Shown: positions 1-9,913, numbered from the stretch's first letter. The stretch is DNA of 64,000 nucleotides from JARFVT01 sp036677425 (GCA_036677425.1 JARFVT010000013.1:2073122-2137121), one strand, 5' to 3'. Numbers and translations: made by a program. Notes: generated by a model not told the origin, from the letters alone.

Positions 1-2
1 TA

Positions 3-1001
3 AATGGCGCAATTAAATATCTTGAAAATGGTCAAATTAGGGTCGAATTTAGGTTATGGGATGTATTTGCCGAGCAACAAATGTTAGGTCAAGCATTGGT
101 AACAGAACAAAGCAATTGGCGGCGTGTTGCCCATATGATTTCTGATCGTGTTTATAAACGCCTTACAGGAGAAAGTGGTTATTTTGATACGCGCATAGTT
201 TATGTTGCCGAAAGCGGTACAAAAAAAGCCCGCGTCAAGCGTTTGGCAATCATGGATCAAGATGGCGCTAACCACCGCTATCTAACCGATGGTCGCAGTT
301 TGGTTTTAACACCACGTTTTTCACCAAAACGCCAAGAAATAACTTTTTTAAGCTATTATAATAATACGCCACGGGTATATTTATTTAATATTCAAACTGG
401 CAGGCAAGAATTGCTAGGTGCATTCCCTGGGATGACATTTGCACCGCGCTTCACCCCCGATGGAAATTCGGTTATTATGAGCCATGCGGAAAATGGCTCA
501 ACCGATATTTATATGATGGATTTACGTACTAGAAAACCAACTAGATTAACGAATAACGGCGCAATTAATACATCACCATCGGCCTCGCCCGATGGTAAAT
601 ATATGGCATTTAATTCTGATCGCGGCGGCAGACCGCAACTTTATGTAATGGATATTGATGGTAAAAATGTCAAAAGAATAAGCTTTGGCAAAGGAAGCTA
701 TGCAACACCCGTTTGGTCGCCGCGCGGTGATTTAATCGCCTTTACAAAACAAACAGGTGGAAAATTTCATATTGGCGTGATGCGCCCAGATGGATCGGGC
801 GAACGGTTATTAACACAAAGTTTTCTTGATGAAGCCCCCACATGGTCACCCAATGGCCGTGTTTTGATGTTTTTCCGTCAAGAAGCAGGTGCAAGAGGCA
901 AGACACGGGTTTTCTCTGTTGATTTAACTGGTTATAATATTCGTGAAGTTATAACGCCAGGCGATGCTTCTGACCCCGCATGGTCGCCGTTAAACCCTTA
1001 A
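3..1001 (+). CDS. tolB: Tol-Pal system beta-propeller protein TolB, 5' end outside the window
   Basis: Periplasmic TolB, the propeller that links the Tol complex to Pal and the peptidoglycan during envelope constriction. The frame is open from base 3 with recognisable TolB sequence (RVEFRLWDVFAEQQ) before the first internal ATG at 81, so that ATG is not the start; the signal peptide and most of the N-terminal domain lie outside the window. The remaining part shows repeated PD40-type blades, with several SPDG/SPNG-like turns (for example ASPDGKYMAFNSDRGG). It is followed by pal after about 256 bases and then cpoB, the usual tol-pal order. Identification is secure. Confidence 0.95.
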   Translation, partial: NGAIKYLENGQIRVEFRLWDVFAEQQMLGQALVTEQSNWRRVAHMISDRVYKRLTGESGYFDTRIVYVAESGTKKARVKRLAIMDQDGANHRYLTDGRSLVLTPRFSPKRQEITFLSYYNNTPRVYLFNIQTGRQELLGAFPGMTFAPRFTPDGNSVIMSHAENGSTDIYMMDLRTRKPTRLTNNGAINTSPSASPDGKYMAFNSDRGGRPQLYVMDIDGKNVKRISFGKGSYATPVWSPRGDLIAFTKQTGGKFHIGVMRPDGSGERLLTQSFLDEAPTWSPNGRVLMFFRQEAGARGKTRVFSVDLTGYNIREVITPGDASDPAWSPLNP

Positions 1002-1024
1002 AATAAAGTTTTGGGATTAAAAGA

Positions 1025-1053
1025 TTTAAAAAAAACTAGTGTTTTTTTTTAAA
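1025..1053 (+). terminator. A/T hairpin after tolB, possible terminator
   Basis: A run of eight A plus C pairs with G plus a T run around a four-base TAGT loop, about 24 bases after the tolB stop. On the plus strand it ends in a T tract, as an intrinsic terminator would, but the stem has a single G-C pair, so it is weak. The rest of the 1002-1257 gap is AT-rich with no ORF. Confidence 0.4.
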
Positions 1054-1257
1054 ATAGGTAATATGTGATGCGGATTAGGTTGAAATAATTATTTCATCAT
1101 GCTTTATATGCTGTAGGTTACAACATATAGCTAATTTATAAATTGATTGCTGATTATTTTAGCTGTTAATTTTTATTTATTGATTGTTGGTTATTTTAAA
1201 TTCTGGATATCATATGACGCTGCGATTGATGCAGTAGTTTCAATTAGGGGATGCTAA

Positions 1258-1788
1258 ATGCGTTTTAAAATTCTTAGTTTGTTTGCCGTTTTGGTTCTAG
1301 TTTCTGCTTGCGCCTCTGAGCCTGAAGAAGCCACCACAACAGATAGCAGCGGTGATGGCACATCGACATCGAACATAAATTCCACTACATCATCGAATGG
1401 TGTTAATAATGTTACTTCTGGTTCTGATCGTGATTTTATTATCAATGTTGGTGATCGAGTATTTTTTGGTTATGATCGGTCTGATCTATCAGCTGCATCA
1501 CAATCAACATTGGCCAAACAATCTGCATGGCTATTACAATTTCCAAATATTGCAATTCAAATTGAAGGCCATTGTGACGAACGCGGCACGCGAGAATATA
1601 ATCTTGCACTTGGCGAACGTCGGGCAAATGCAGTCAAAGAATATATGATTAGCTTAGGCGTTTCCGCTGGTCGTATTTCAACAATTTCATATGGCAAGGA
1701 ACGCCCTGCGGTTGAAGGTTCTAACAATGGTTCATGGGCGCAAAATCGCCGTGGCATCACAAGAATTACGTCTGGTGCAAATAGCTAA
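1258..1788 (+). CDS. pal: Peptidoglycan-associated lipoprotein Pal
   Basis: Outer-membrane lipoprotein that anchors the envelope to peptidoglycan and is the partner of TolB. A short signal sequence ends in a lipobox (LVSAC, Cys18). A Ser/Thr/Asn-rich linker (about residues 20-55) follows, then an OmpA-like domain (about 60-173) carrying the peptidoglycan-binding stretch EGHCDERG (103-110) and the conserved arginines after it. The 176-residue length is normal for Pal. The ATG at 1258 has an AGGGG ribosome site at good spacing. A strong hairpin terminator lies directly downstream, so tolB-pal and cpoB may be separate transcripts. Confidence 0.96.
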   Translation: MRFKILSLFAVLVLVSACASEPEEATTTDSSGDGTSTSNINSTTSSNGVNNVTSGSDRDFIINVGDRVFFGYDRSDLSAASQSTLAKQSAWLLQFPNIAIQIEGHCDERGTREYNLALGERRANAVKEYMISLGVSAGRISTISYGKERPAVEGSNNGSWAQNRRGITRITSGANS

Positions 1789-1818
1789 ATTCTATTTAAT
1801 TTAGTTATTTAATAATTT

Positions 1819-1859
1819 AAATATGGCGAGTCTTTAGATTTAAGGCTCGCCATATTTTT
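1819..1859 (+). terminator. Intrinsic terminator after pal
   Basis: A perfect 12-base inverted repeat (AAATATGGCGAG with CTCGCCATATTT, arms 1819-1830 and 1846-1857) is followed by further T residues, 30 bases after the pal stop. This is a classic intrinsic terminator and one of the strongest hairpins in the window. Because the arms are A/T-flanked it could work in both directions. Confidence 0.85.
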
Positions 1860-2007
1860 AACAGATTCATAGTTTATATAAAATTATTTGGTTAACTATA
1901 GCCCGCGCTGATATAAAACAAATATAAAAATGGTAAAAATAATGATTTTTAATAATTTAATTATAATTTTTTTAAAAACTACGGCCTATTTATCTATAAA
2001 AAGATTT

Positions 2008-3084
2008 ATGCACAGCCAAATATTATTAATTATTTCTATAGCAATTATATCTATTGCAAATATATCATATGGCAATACACAAAATAGTAATTTAAATCAT
2101 CAAGTTAACCTTTTAAAACAAGATATAAAAGATCTTCAGCTCTATATATTTCAAGGTAAAAAACCAAAAAAATTACTAAATATAAACCCGTCATTAGACA
2201 ATTCTAATATTTCAGCTCATCTGCAAGCAAAAATACAGAAACTAAAACACACTTTACGGAAAATAAATGGTAATTTTGAAGAAACCTATCATAAAATTTC
2301 AACCATACAGGCAAGGCTAGATAGGCTAATTACCGATATTGATTATCGATTGCGAATCATTGAAGGACGCTTAACAGGCTTGCCAATAACAGCCACAAAC
2401 ACACAGCAACCATTAGCTATTAATAATTTGAGCAACCAAAATTCAACAACAGATGTAATTAATTCACAAGGCGCAATTATTATCAATGATGAGGAGTTAA
2501 GTAATGGGCAGCAAGTCTTAGGGCAATTAACGACAGAGCAAATGGCAGCATTTAAAAATGGCGAAACACAAAAAGCACCACAAATAATAACAACAATCAA
2601 AAAAATGACACCACCGCCATTATTAAAAACAGCCTTATCGCCCAATGCGGTTAGCTCTGTATCAAGTCAAGCATCTGATAGCAAATTGGCCATTGGCGCC
2701 AGCATTGAAGAGCAATATAGTAATGCGGTTTCATTCTTAAGCAAACGCGATTTTGACAGCGCGGAAGTTGCATTTAATAAATTTCTTGATAAAAACAATG
2801 ATAGCGATCTTGCAGGCAATGCCATATATTGGCTTGGCGAAACATATTACGCCAGAGCTAGATTCCACGAAGCAGCAAAGATATTTGCCAAATCATATTC
2901 CACATACCCTAAAGGTGCTAAAGTAACAGACAGTCTGCTTAAGCTTGCAATGTCGCTGGAGGCAATTGAACAAATAGAAGTGGCCTGCACTAGCTATAAT
3001 ACATTATTAAATGATTATAAAAATGCACGCCAACGTATTTTATCAATCGCAAAAAAAGCAGTGAATAAATTAAAATGCCAATAG
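2008..3084 (+). CDS. cpoB: Cell division coordinator CpoB (YbgF family)
   Basis: Periplasmic protein of the Tol-Pal cluster, known to coordinate envelope constriction with peptidoglycan synthesis. The frame is open from 1930, but the ATG at 2008 is preferred because it starts a clean signal peptide (hydrophobic LLIISIAIISIANI, then a small-residue cleavage region). A charged, Lys/Gln-rich coiled-coil-like section follows, then a low-complexity linker. The C-terminal third has tandem TPR-like repeats (from about base 2705, EEQYSNAVSFLSKRDFDSAE) typical of the family. It sits between pal and tilS, as in many alphaproteobacteria. The start is less certain than the identity. Confidence 0.88.
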   Translation: MHSQILLIISIAIISIANISYGNTQNSNLNHQVNLLKQDIKDLQLYIFQGKKPKKLLNINPSLDNSNISAHLQAKIQKLKHTLRKINGNFEETYHKISTIQARLDRLITDIDYRLRIIEGRLTGLPITATNTQQPLAINNLSNQNSTTDVINSQGAIIINDEELSNGQQVLGQLTTEQMAAFKNGETQKAPQIITTIKKMTPPPLLKTALSPNAVSSVSSQASDSKLAIGASIEEQYSNAVSFLSKRDFDSAEVAFNKFLDKNNDSDLAGNAIYWLGETYYARARFHEAAKIFAKSYSTYPKGAKVTDSLLKLAMSLEAIEQIEVACTSYNTLLNDYKNARQRILSIAKKAVNKLKCQ

Positions 3085-3116
3085 GCAAGAAATAACAACC
3101 TTATGATATATATAAC

Positions 3117-4448
3117 ATGGCCATTATAACTGATGGTGATTTTTCAAAATTAATGGATGAAATATATCCTCAAGATAGTAGAAAAAATATAGCCGTTGCC
3201 TGGTCTGGCGGTCATGACAGTATGGCTTTGACCCTTTTAATGCGCGATTGGGCAAAAAATACTGGCAATAATATCATCGCACTTATTGTTAATCATAAAT
3301 TACGCCCTGATTCCACTATTGAGGCAAAATTAGTCCAAACAAGGCTTAAAAATTCCCATATTAACGCCCATATATTAACAAGAAAATCCAATGAAAAAAT
3401 AACGTCGGATATGCAAAATAAGGCAAGAATTCTTCGCTATCAATTATTACAACAATGGTGCGTTGACAATGATTATAAAACAATCGCCACCGCACATCAT
3501 ATACAGGATCAAGCCGAAACATTTTTGTTACGCCTTGCCCGTGGCAGCGGTGTCTATGGTTTAGCCGCCATGCCTAAATCAAGCATAATTGGATTAAAAT
3601 CAAACAAGTTTGGCAATATTAATTTAATTCGCCCATTGCTTGATATTAATAAAAACGACCTTATTGATAGTCTGGCCAATTTTAATGTTAAGGCTGTTGA
3701 TGACCCATCAAATAAAAATGAAAAATTTGACCGTGTTAAAATTCGTAATAATCAGCAATTATTAGATTCTATTGGCCTTAACCCGCAACGCTTGGCAAAA
3801 ACTGCAAAAAACTTACGCCGCGCCAGAAATGCATTAGAAGAAATAACCAAAAACACGATTAATGAGGCCGTGCAGTTTTACCCTGTCGGATATTGCCATC
3901 TTGATAAAAAATTATTATTAAATCAGCCTGAAGAAATAATTTTAAGGGCATTATCGAATATTATCATCACCATTAGTGGGGGTAAATACCCACCAAGATT
4001 ATCCCAAATAGAAAATTTATATGATAATTTAACAGAAAATAAAACATTTAATGGCTGCAGCTTGGCTGGGGCTATTGTTGCGCCATTAGCCTTTAGTAAA
4101 CAAAATAAAAAACCTAACATATTGATTTTTTATCGTGAAAACTCTGCTATATCTGATATTAAATCCATCACAAATAAAGTTATATGGGATAATAGATTCT
4201 TATTAGAATTTAACCTTAATAATCAGAATATAGATAAAATAGAAATTCGTAAATTGGGCGATGCAGGTAGGGTTGAGATAAATAAAGATATAAAATTTCC
4301 GCATGATATACCTGTTAAAATAATGCCATCATTACCAGCATTATGGGCAGATAAAAAATTACTATCAGTGCCGCATATTAATAATATCAAACATGTAGAA
4401 AAATTCGGCTTAACCAATATTTCATCATTAATAATAAAAAAATTATGA
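3117..4448 (+). CDS. tilS: tRNA(Ile)-lysidine synthase TilS
   Basis: Converts the wobble cytidine of the CAU-anticodon isoleucine tRNA to lysidine, using ATP and lysine, so that AUA is read as Ile. The PP-loop motif SGGHDS lies at residues 30-35 and is followed by the family's HxxxDQAETFLLRL region. The 443-residue length fits the long form with C-terminal domains. AUA codons are frequent in this AT-rich genome, so the enzyme should be heavily used. It lies 32 bases after cpoB and is probably cotranscribed with it; ftsH follows after 145 bases. Confidence 0.95.
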   Translation: MAIITDGDFSKLMDEIYPQDSRKNIAVAWSGGHDSMALTLLMRDWAKNTGNNIIALIVNHKLRPDSTIEAKLVQTRLKNSHINAHILTRKSNEKITSDMQNKARILRYQLLQQWCVDNDYKTIATAHHIQDQAETFLLRLARGSGVYGLAAMPKSSIIGLKSNKFGNINLIRPLLDINKNDLIDSLANFNVKAVDDPSNKNEKFDRVKIRNNQQLLDSIGLNPQRLAKTAKNLRRARNALEEITKNTINEAVQFYPVGYCHLDKKLLLNQPEEIILRALSNIIITISGGKYPPRLSQIENLYDNLTENKTFNGCSLAGAIVAPLAFSKQNKKPNILIFYRENSAISDIKSITNKVIWDNRFLLEFNLNNQNIDKIEIRKLGDAGRVEINKDIKFPHDIPVKIMPSLPALWADKKLLSVPHINNIKHVEKFGLTNISSLIIKKL

Positions 4449-4593
4449 TCAACCCTTTTTATTAACCGATTTAATGCCTATCTATGGTTAGAATTTTCGT
4501 AACTTCCGCTGGACTGTACGGAAAAAAACGGCTAAGAGAACCATTGATTTATTAAATTGTTAATTTGTTAAACATGACGAGAGGCTAGACCAC

Positions 4594-6519
4594 GTGAATA
4601 TTTTTGGGAAAAATATAGCATTATGGATAATCATTATTCTTTTGATGGTAATTTTATATAATGTTTTTCAAACCTCATCTGATCGTGGGCAATCTAACGA
4701 TTTGGCATATTCAGATTTCATAACCAGCGTTGAAAGCGGCAATGTCTTAAATGTGGTTATAAAGGGTGATATTATAACAGGCACATTAAAGTCAGGGGAG
4801 CAATTTAAAACATATGCACCATTTGACCCAAATTTAATTGAAAAACTACAAGACAGTGGCACTAACGTTAAGGCTGCCCCACCCGAAGAAGCCATGTCGC
4901 CATTTTTATCAATTTTAATAAGCTGGTTTCCTATGCTATTGCTTATTGGTGTATGGATTTTCTTCATGCGACAAATGCAAGGTGGCGGCAAAGGTGCAAT
5001 GGGTTTTGGTAAATCTAAGGCTAAATTGCTTAGCGAAAAACTGGACCGTGTTACATTTGATGATGTTGCGGGTATTGATGAAGCCAAACAAGAGCTAGAA
5101 GAAGTAGTCGAATTCCTACGCGAGCCGCAAAAATTTCAACGTTTAGGCGGCAAAATACCAAAAGGCTTATTACTTGTTGGCCCACCTGGCACTGGTAAAA
5201 CATTAACTGCCCGTGCTGTTGCTGGTGAAGCCAATGTACCGTTTTTTACCATCTCTGGTTCTGAGTTTGTTGAAATGTTTGTTGGCGTAGGCGCAAGCCG
5301 CGTCCGTGATATGTTTGAACAGGGCAAAAAAAATGCACCTTGTATTATTTTTATTGACGAGATTGACGCAGTAGGCCGCCATCGCGGTGCAGGGCTTGGC
5401 GGCGGCAATGATGAACGCGAACAAACATTAAACCAGCTTTTGGTAGAAATGGATGGTTTTGAGGCCAATGAAGGCGTTATTTTAATTGCTGCCACCAACA
5501 GGCCAGATGTTCTTGACCCTGCATTATTGCGCCCAGGAAGATTTGACCGTCAAGTTGTAGTGCCGAACCCTGATATTTTAGGCCGCGATAAAATTTTAAA
5601 AGTTCATATGCGTAAAGTACCATTAGCACCCGATGTGGATACTAAAATAATTGCCCGTGGCACACCTGGTTTTTCTGGTGCTGATTTAGCCAATTTAATT
5701 AATGAAGCCGCATTATTAGCCGCAAGACGCAACCGCCGCGTGGTTAGCATGAAAGAATTCGAAGATTCTAAAGATAAAGTTATGATGGGGGCGGAACGTC
5801 GCTCCATGGTAATGACAGAAGACGAGAAGAAATTAACTGCCTATCACGAAGCAGGCCATGCCGTTGTTATGCTGCATGCCAAAGGCCATGAGCCATTGCA
5901 TAAAGTAACAATAATTCCACGCGGCCGCGCCTTGGGCGTTACCATGAGGTTGCCAGAACGCGACAGGTTATCACAATCAGAATTAGAATTAAAAGCACAA
6001 TTGGCATCAATGTTTGGTGGTAGAGTTGCCGAAGAAATGATTTTTGGAAAAGAAAATATTACAACTGGTGCATCTAATGATATTATGCAGGCAACAAAAA
6101 TTGCTCGTGCCATGGTAACACAATATGGTTTTTCTGAAAAATTAGGACCAATTTTATATAGTGATGAACAACAAGAAGTCTTTTTAGGTCATTCAGTTGC
6201 CCAACAAAAACATGTATCAAATGCAACTGCTAAAGTTATTGATGAAGAATTACGCCGCTTTATTGACATGGGCGAAGCCGAAGCAAAACGTATTTTAGTT
6301 AAATATAGAAATGAGTTAGAAATTATTGCACAAGGTCTTTTGGAATATGAAACATTAGATCGGCCAGAAATTGATGCTTTAATTGCTGGTAAGAAAATCA
6401 AGCAAAATGATGGTAATTCTGATAGTTCAAGCTCTGGTTCTAGAACATCTGTACCAACGAGCAATAATAAAGACAACAAACCAAATATAGGAACAGATCC
6501 AGAGCCTGATCCAGCATAA
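4594..6519 (+). CDS. ftsH: ATP-dependent zinc metalloprotease FtsH
   Basis: Inner-membrane AAA+ protease that degrades unassembled membrane proteins and short-lived regulators. Two transmembrane segments (about 8-25 and 106-125) flank a small periplasmic domain. Walker A GPPGTGKT is at 196-203, Walker B (IIFIDEIDAVGR) and the second region of homology are present, and the zinc-binding HEAGH is at 418-422. The 641-residue length is normal. The start is GTG at 4594, preceded by a GAGAGG ribosome site. The C-terminus is a Ser/Asn/Asp-rich tail. The tilS-ftsH order is conserved in many Proteobacteria. Confidence 0.97.
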   Translation: MNIFGKNIALWIIIILLMVILYNVFQTSSDRGQSNDLAYSDFITSVESGNVLNVVIKGDIITGTLKSGEQFKTYAPFDPNLIEKLQDSGTNVKAAPPEEAMSPFLSILISWFPMLLLIGVWIFFMRQMQGGGKGAMGFGKSKAKLLSEKLDRVTFDDVAGIDEAKQELEEVVEFLREPQKFQRLGGKIPKGLLLVGPPGTGKTLTARAVAGEANVPFFTISGSEFVEMFVGVGASRVRDMFEQGKKNAPCIIFIDEIDAVGRHRGAGLGGGNDEREQTLNQLLVEMDGFEANEGVILIAATNRPDVLDPALLRPGRFDRQVVVPNPDILGRDKILKVHMRKVPLAPDVDTKIIARGTPGFSGADLANLINEAALLAARRNRRVVSMKEFEDSKDKVMMGAERRSMVMTEDEKKLTAYHEAGHAVVMLHAKGHEPLHKVTIIPRGRALGVTMRLPERDRLSQSELELKAQLASMFGGRVAEEMIFGKENITTGASNDIMQATKIARAMVTQYGFSEKLGPILYSDEQQEVFLGHSVAQQKHVSNATAKVIDEELRRFIDMGEAEAKRILVKYRNELEIIAQGLLEYETLDRPEIDALIAGKKIKQNDGNSDSSSSGSRTSVPTSNNKDNKPNIGTDPEPDPA

Positions 6520-6534
6520 TATTAGGATAGCTTA

Positions 6535-6574
6535 AATACCATTATATATAATAGCTAAGATATATAATGGTATT
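6535..6574 (+). terminator. 15-bp perfect inverted repeat after ftsH
   Basis: Perfect 15-base arms (6535-6549 and 6560-6574, AATACCATTATATAT and its complement) around a 10-base loop, 16 bases after the ftsH stop. It is placed between the convergent ftsH and carboxypeptidase genes and could end transcripts from either side, although no long T tract follows. The rest of the gap to 6723 is AT-rich without an ORF. Confidence 0.6.
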
Positions 6575-6723
6575 AATTTGATATATCATATATGTTTGAT
6601 CTAGTGGTTATATATCTCTCGACATATAGATTAGGTATTATTCTTAATCAAGATCGTAAGATATAATACTATAATTTTCGTTGCTTTTAGATATCTTATA
6701 AGTTTCTATTGTCTTTATATATC

Positions 6724-7983
6724 TTATTTAGCGGTATAAAAAGCTAGTCGCTTATCATGATTTAAAATTATAGCAACACAGATGCCACCATTTTTTTGTA
6801 GTAAATAGCATGATCGCCTTGCTGATTTCTCAGTGAATCTACCTAATCTGGCCCTGTATAGCTGGCGTGCTTTTTCAGTAATAGATGAAATTATTATCTT
6901 TGCATCAGCAACCAGACCAAGTTTTCTGGCCGCATCACGCGCTGCGTCTCTGGCTTTTTCCCAATAGCTAAACGCCCCGACCTGTATAACCCAGTTTTTT
7001 ATAGAATCATTATTTTTTTTGCTTATTAGATAGTCTTTTCGATTAACAATAATATCAGTATTTTGTTTGAAAGGATTATCAGTCTTTTTTAAGCCAGCAA
7101 TAGCCATTGGCAGGCTTTCAACTTTAAATCTATCGGGTGGGCGAATGGTTTTAATTTCAATTGAACGATAGGCATTATCTAATAGTTTTATCATATGTCG
7201 ATCACGGCTGCGGCCTGATTTGCCACCAAAAACAACACCAATTAATCGCCGGTGGCCACGTTCAACTGATGCTACTAAATTAAAACCACTTGCAGCTATA
7301 TAGCCCGTTTTAATACCATCAGTACCTGCATACTGCCCTAATAGGTTATTATGATTGCTATGATTTTGTCCATTATATTTAAATTTTTTAATTGAGAAAT
7401 ATTTATAATATTTTGGAAAATCTTGCCTTATGCTTTGCCCAAGCAATGCCATATCACGCGCAGTGGATAATTGTTTACGATTACGCAATCCAGAAGCATT
7501 CATAAATCTGGTGTTTTTCATACCGATTTTACGTGCTTGCCTTGACATCAAAATTGCAAATTTTTTCTCTGTTTTGGCAAGATGCTCTGCAACAACAACG
7601 GCGGCATCATTCGCCGACCTTGTTACCAATGCTAAAATAGAATTTTTAACGCTGATATGGCTGCCAGGTTTTAGCCATAGCTTTGACCTTGGCATTCGTG
7701 ATGCCCGCCTTGATACCAACATTTGATCAGATAATTTAATTTTATCCTGTTTAAGTGCATCAAAAACCATATAAAGTGTCATTATTTTTGTTAATGAGGC
7801 AGGATGGCGTTTAATATCTGCATTTTGTGATGATAATATTTCACCATTTTTTGCATCCATAATAATTGAAGCATATTTTGCATGTGCCGATTTAAGCAAG
7901 CTAAAGCCATTAAAAGCCAAAATTTGATAAAACACTAACATTAACAGTGTAAATAGAGTAATTCTATTAAGTTTTATTATCAT
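6724..7983 (-). CDS. D-alanyl-D-alanine carboxypeptidase (PBP5/DacA family) with SPOR domain
   Basis: Penicillin-binding peptidase S11 that trims the terminal D-Ala from peptidoglycan stem peptides. An N-terminal signal segment (about 10-35) is followed by the three catalytic motifs: SLTK at 63-66, SAN at 123-125 and KTG at 225-227. The C-terminal region (about 330-405, beginning WVIQVGAFSYWEKARDAA) is a SPOR domain, which binds denuded septal glycan and so would target the enzyme to the division site. This S11-SPOR fusion is common in alphaproteobacteria. It is transcribed alone, convergent with ftsH. Confidence 0.93.
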   Translation of the reverse strand: MIIKLNRITLFTLLMLVFYQILAFNGFSLLKSAHAKYASIIMDAKNGEILSSQNADIKRHPASLTKIMTLYMVFDALKQDKIKLSDQMLVSRRASRMPRSKLWLKPGSHISVKNSILALVTRSANDAAVVVAEHLAKTEKKFAILMSRQARKIGMKNTRFMNASGLRNRKQLSTARDMALLGQSIRQDFPKYYKYFSIKKFKYNGQNHSNHNNLLGQYAGTDGIKTGYIAASGFNLVASVERGHRRLIGVVFGGKSGRSRDRHMIKLLDNAYRSIEIKTIRPPDRFKVESLPMAIAGLKKTDNPFKQNTDIIVNRKDYLISKKNNDSIKNWVIQVGAFSYWEKARDAARDAARKLGLVADAKIIISSITEKARQLYRARLGRFTEKSARRSCYLLQKNGGICVAIILNHDKRLAFYTAK

Positions 7984-8277
7984 AAGAAATCTGTTTACTT
8001 GTTGAATATATAACTAGTCTATAAATATATTACCCTAACAATATTTAAAAATAAAACAAGTTAATAGTCTAATAAATTTTATCTAAATTAATTCTATTTA
8101 ATAAATTTAAGTAAATTTTATCATAAGCACATATATAATCGCCTTATAAAGAGCAGGTAGCATTATTGTGCAGTGCAGCATTTTGCTTGTAATTTAAAAT
8201 TATATGGTTATATTATATATGCGGCAACGCAATATAGCCATTTCAAAGAAAAATATTTTATTTTAGGATAATAGCTA

Positions 8278-8796
8278 ATGAGTAATAAAAAAACAAATTT
8301 AACAACAGCCATCAAAACCATGCCAACCGTTACAATTAATAAAAAGCCCGTAAAAAAACTTGCAGCCAATAAAAGCCATATAAAACCCAACAAAATTTCC
8401 ACTGAAAAAATTTTAGAAAAACCCATAATTATATTAGAAAAAAATATTAAAAAATTACCCGATAGCACTGTAAAAATATATAACAAAAAAAATCATCAAG
8501 AAGTCAAAACTGCGGCTAAAAATAGTTTAAATGATTTTGCCAATATATTAGCGCAAAGCACAGAAGGTTTAACCAACGCCTATTTTTCCTTCACACAAAA
8601 TAATTTAGATCTCACTGTTAAAGCGACTAAAGCTATGTTGGCTGTGAAAGCATTTGACGAAGCAGTTAAATTACAAGCCGATATTTTCCATACTAATACT
8701 GAAAGCTTTATTGCTGAGTCAACGAAACTATTTGAAACATCACAGCAAATAACCAGCGATATGGCTGCGCTACTTACATCTCCGATAGATGAATAA
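8278..8796 (+). CDS. Phasin family protein
   Basis: A 172-residue protein with a Lys/Thr/Pro-rich basic N-terminal half (about 1-80) and an amphipathic helical phasin_2-like C-terminal half (about 85-165, including FANILAQSTEGLTNAYFSFTQ). Phasins coat polyhydroxyalkanoate granules; some related proteins have stress or DNA-associated roles. No PHA synthase is in view, so granule association is an inference from family membership. An AGGATAA ribosome site precedes the ATG. An antisense frame runs over the first half but has no support as a gene. Confidence 0.8.
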   Translation: MSNKKTNLTTAIKTMPTVTINKKPVKKLAANKSHIKPNKISTEKILEKPIIILEKNIKKLPDSTVKIYNKKNHQEVKTAAKNSLNDFANILAQSTEGLTNAYFSFTQNNLDLTVKATKAMLAVKAFDEAVKLQADIFHTNTESFIAESTKLFETSQQITSDMAALLTSPIDE

Positions 8797-8977
8797 TTTT
8801 AATATTGATTAAAACCTACATCATATTGCGTCATTCTATTTGTCATGCTATATGGATTACATATAATAAATAGTCGGTTTAGTGCGCTAAATAGAGTGCA
8901 TTATTGGGTATGTTTAAATTAATCATTTAATTAATTTTTAAATACCAACTATCAGAATATGGATCAGGATATGGATA

Positions 8978-9580
8978 ATGACTAAACTTTTGATGCCTAA
9001 GGCCACTGCAGTATGGCTTGTTGATAATAGCGGCCTTACATTTGATCAAGTTGCAGAATTTACTGGACTTCACAGCCTTGAAATTCAGGCAATCGCCGAT
9101 GGGGAGGTGGTTGGCGGAATGCAAGGACTTGACCCCGTGCAAAGAAAGCAATTAAGCAGCGCGGAAATTGCCCGTTGCGAAGCAGACCCAACAGCACGAT
9201 TAATATTGCAAAAAAGCGATTTGGAATTACCAACAAGGCGTAAGCGCGGACCGCGTTACACCCCTGTTTCAAAACGTGCGGATAAACCCGATGCAATTTT
9301 TTGGCTCGTAAAACACCACCCTGAATTAATCGATTCACAAATTGGTCGTCTTATTGGCACTACCAAGCCAACTATTGTAGCAATTAGAGAAAAAACACAT
9401 TGGAATTCGGCTAATTTAAAAGCCCGCTCGCCAGTTGAAATTGGCCTTTGCGCCCAAGCTGATCTTTCATTTGAAATTCAAAAAGCAATAAAAGCTGGTC
9501 GTAAACCTTTGGCACAACCAATAATTGAACAAAGAATCATCCCTGCGACCGAGACATCCACATGGGAAGGTCTGAAATAA
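8978..9580 (+). CDS. trcR: DUF1013 / TrcR-type cell cycle transcriptional regulator
   Basis: A 200-residue protein matching the DUF1013 family, which is largely restricted to alphaproteobacteria and has been described as the TrcR cell-cycle transcription factor. It begins LMPKATAVWLVDNSGLTFDQVAEFTGLHSLEIQ, a helix-turn-helix-like segment. A basic RRKRGPRYTP stretch (about 88-97) and a second HTH-like block (DAIFWLVKHHPELIDSQIGRLIGTTKPTI) follow. Its presence is a good taxonomic marker for the window. The gene symbol is by family; direct function here is inferred. Confidence 0.85.
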   Translation: MTKLLMPKATAVWLVDNSGLTFDQVAEFTGLHSLEIQAIADGEVVGGMQGLDPVQRKQLSSAEIARCEADPTARLILQKSDLELPTRRKRGPRYTPVSKRADKPDAIFWLVKHHPELIDSQIGRLIGTTKPTIVAIREKTHWNSANLKARSPVEIGLCAQADLSFEIQKAIKAGRKPLAQPIIEQRIIPATETSTWEGLK

Positions 9581-9630
9581 GCATTATTTGTTTATATGCC
9601 CTCTTTATATTTAAATTAATAAAATTAAAA

Positions 9631-9900
9631 TTATGCAACAGCAATATTTGTAATAACATCGTTTACGGCATTATTACATATGTCGCTGTTTTTTTTGGCT
9701 TTATTAACCTCCATTTGTAATATGAGTATTTTTTTACATTTTGAAGTAGTTATATTTTTATAATTACTGATAACAAATTGCCAAACGATAGTTGTTTGCA
9801 CAGCACCAAGCCGTGTTGCGCCCACATCTCGAAAAATAAGTCGATGCATATCATCATGAAAATTTTGACCATAATCAGTGTGTAGCATAGATATACCCAT
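9631..9900 (-). CDS. Small hypothetical protein downstream of prpE
   Basis: An 89-codon frame beginning 14 bases after the prpE stop and reading the same way. Codon choice and amino-acid mix (Trp, Cys, His, few repeats) look like coding sequence, and the DNA is less AT-rich than the surrounding intergenic DNA. No clear Shine-Dalgarno is visible, so it would depend on translation from prpE. I do not recognise the family. It could be an accessory of prpE or a chance ORF; it does not overlap another gene. Confidence 0.5.
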   Translation of the reverse strand: MGISMLHTDYGQNFHDDMHRLIFRDVGATRLGAVQTTIVWQFVISNYKNITTSKCKKILILQMEVNKAKKNSDICNNAVNDVITNIAVA

Positions 9901-9913
9901 AAAATATTATAAT

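Noticed and set aside
4449..4593. A possible tRNA or small RNA between tilS and ftsH
   Set aside because: No cloverleaf or T-loop consensus; only a weak TTCCG/CGGAA pairing.
8208..8486. Hydrophobic 92-codon frame on the minus strand over the phasin start
   Set aside because: It is the antisense of the Lys-rich phasin N-terminus; AAA/ATT codons on the plus strand read as Phe/Leu/Ile on the other. No ribosome site or family match.
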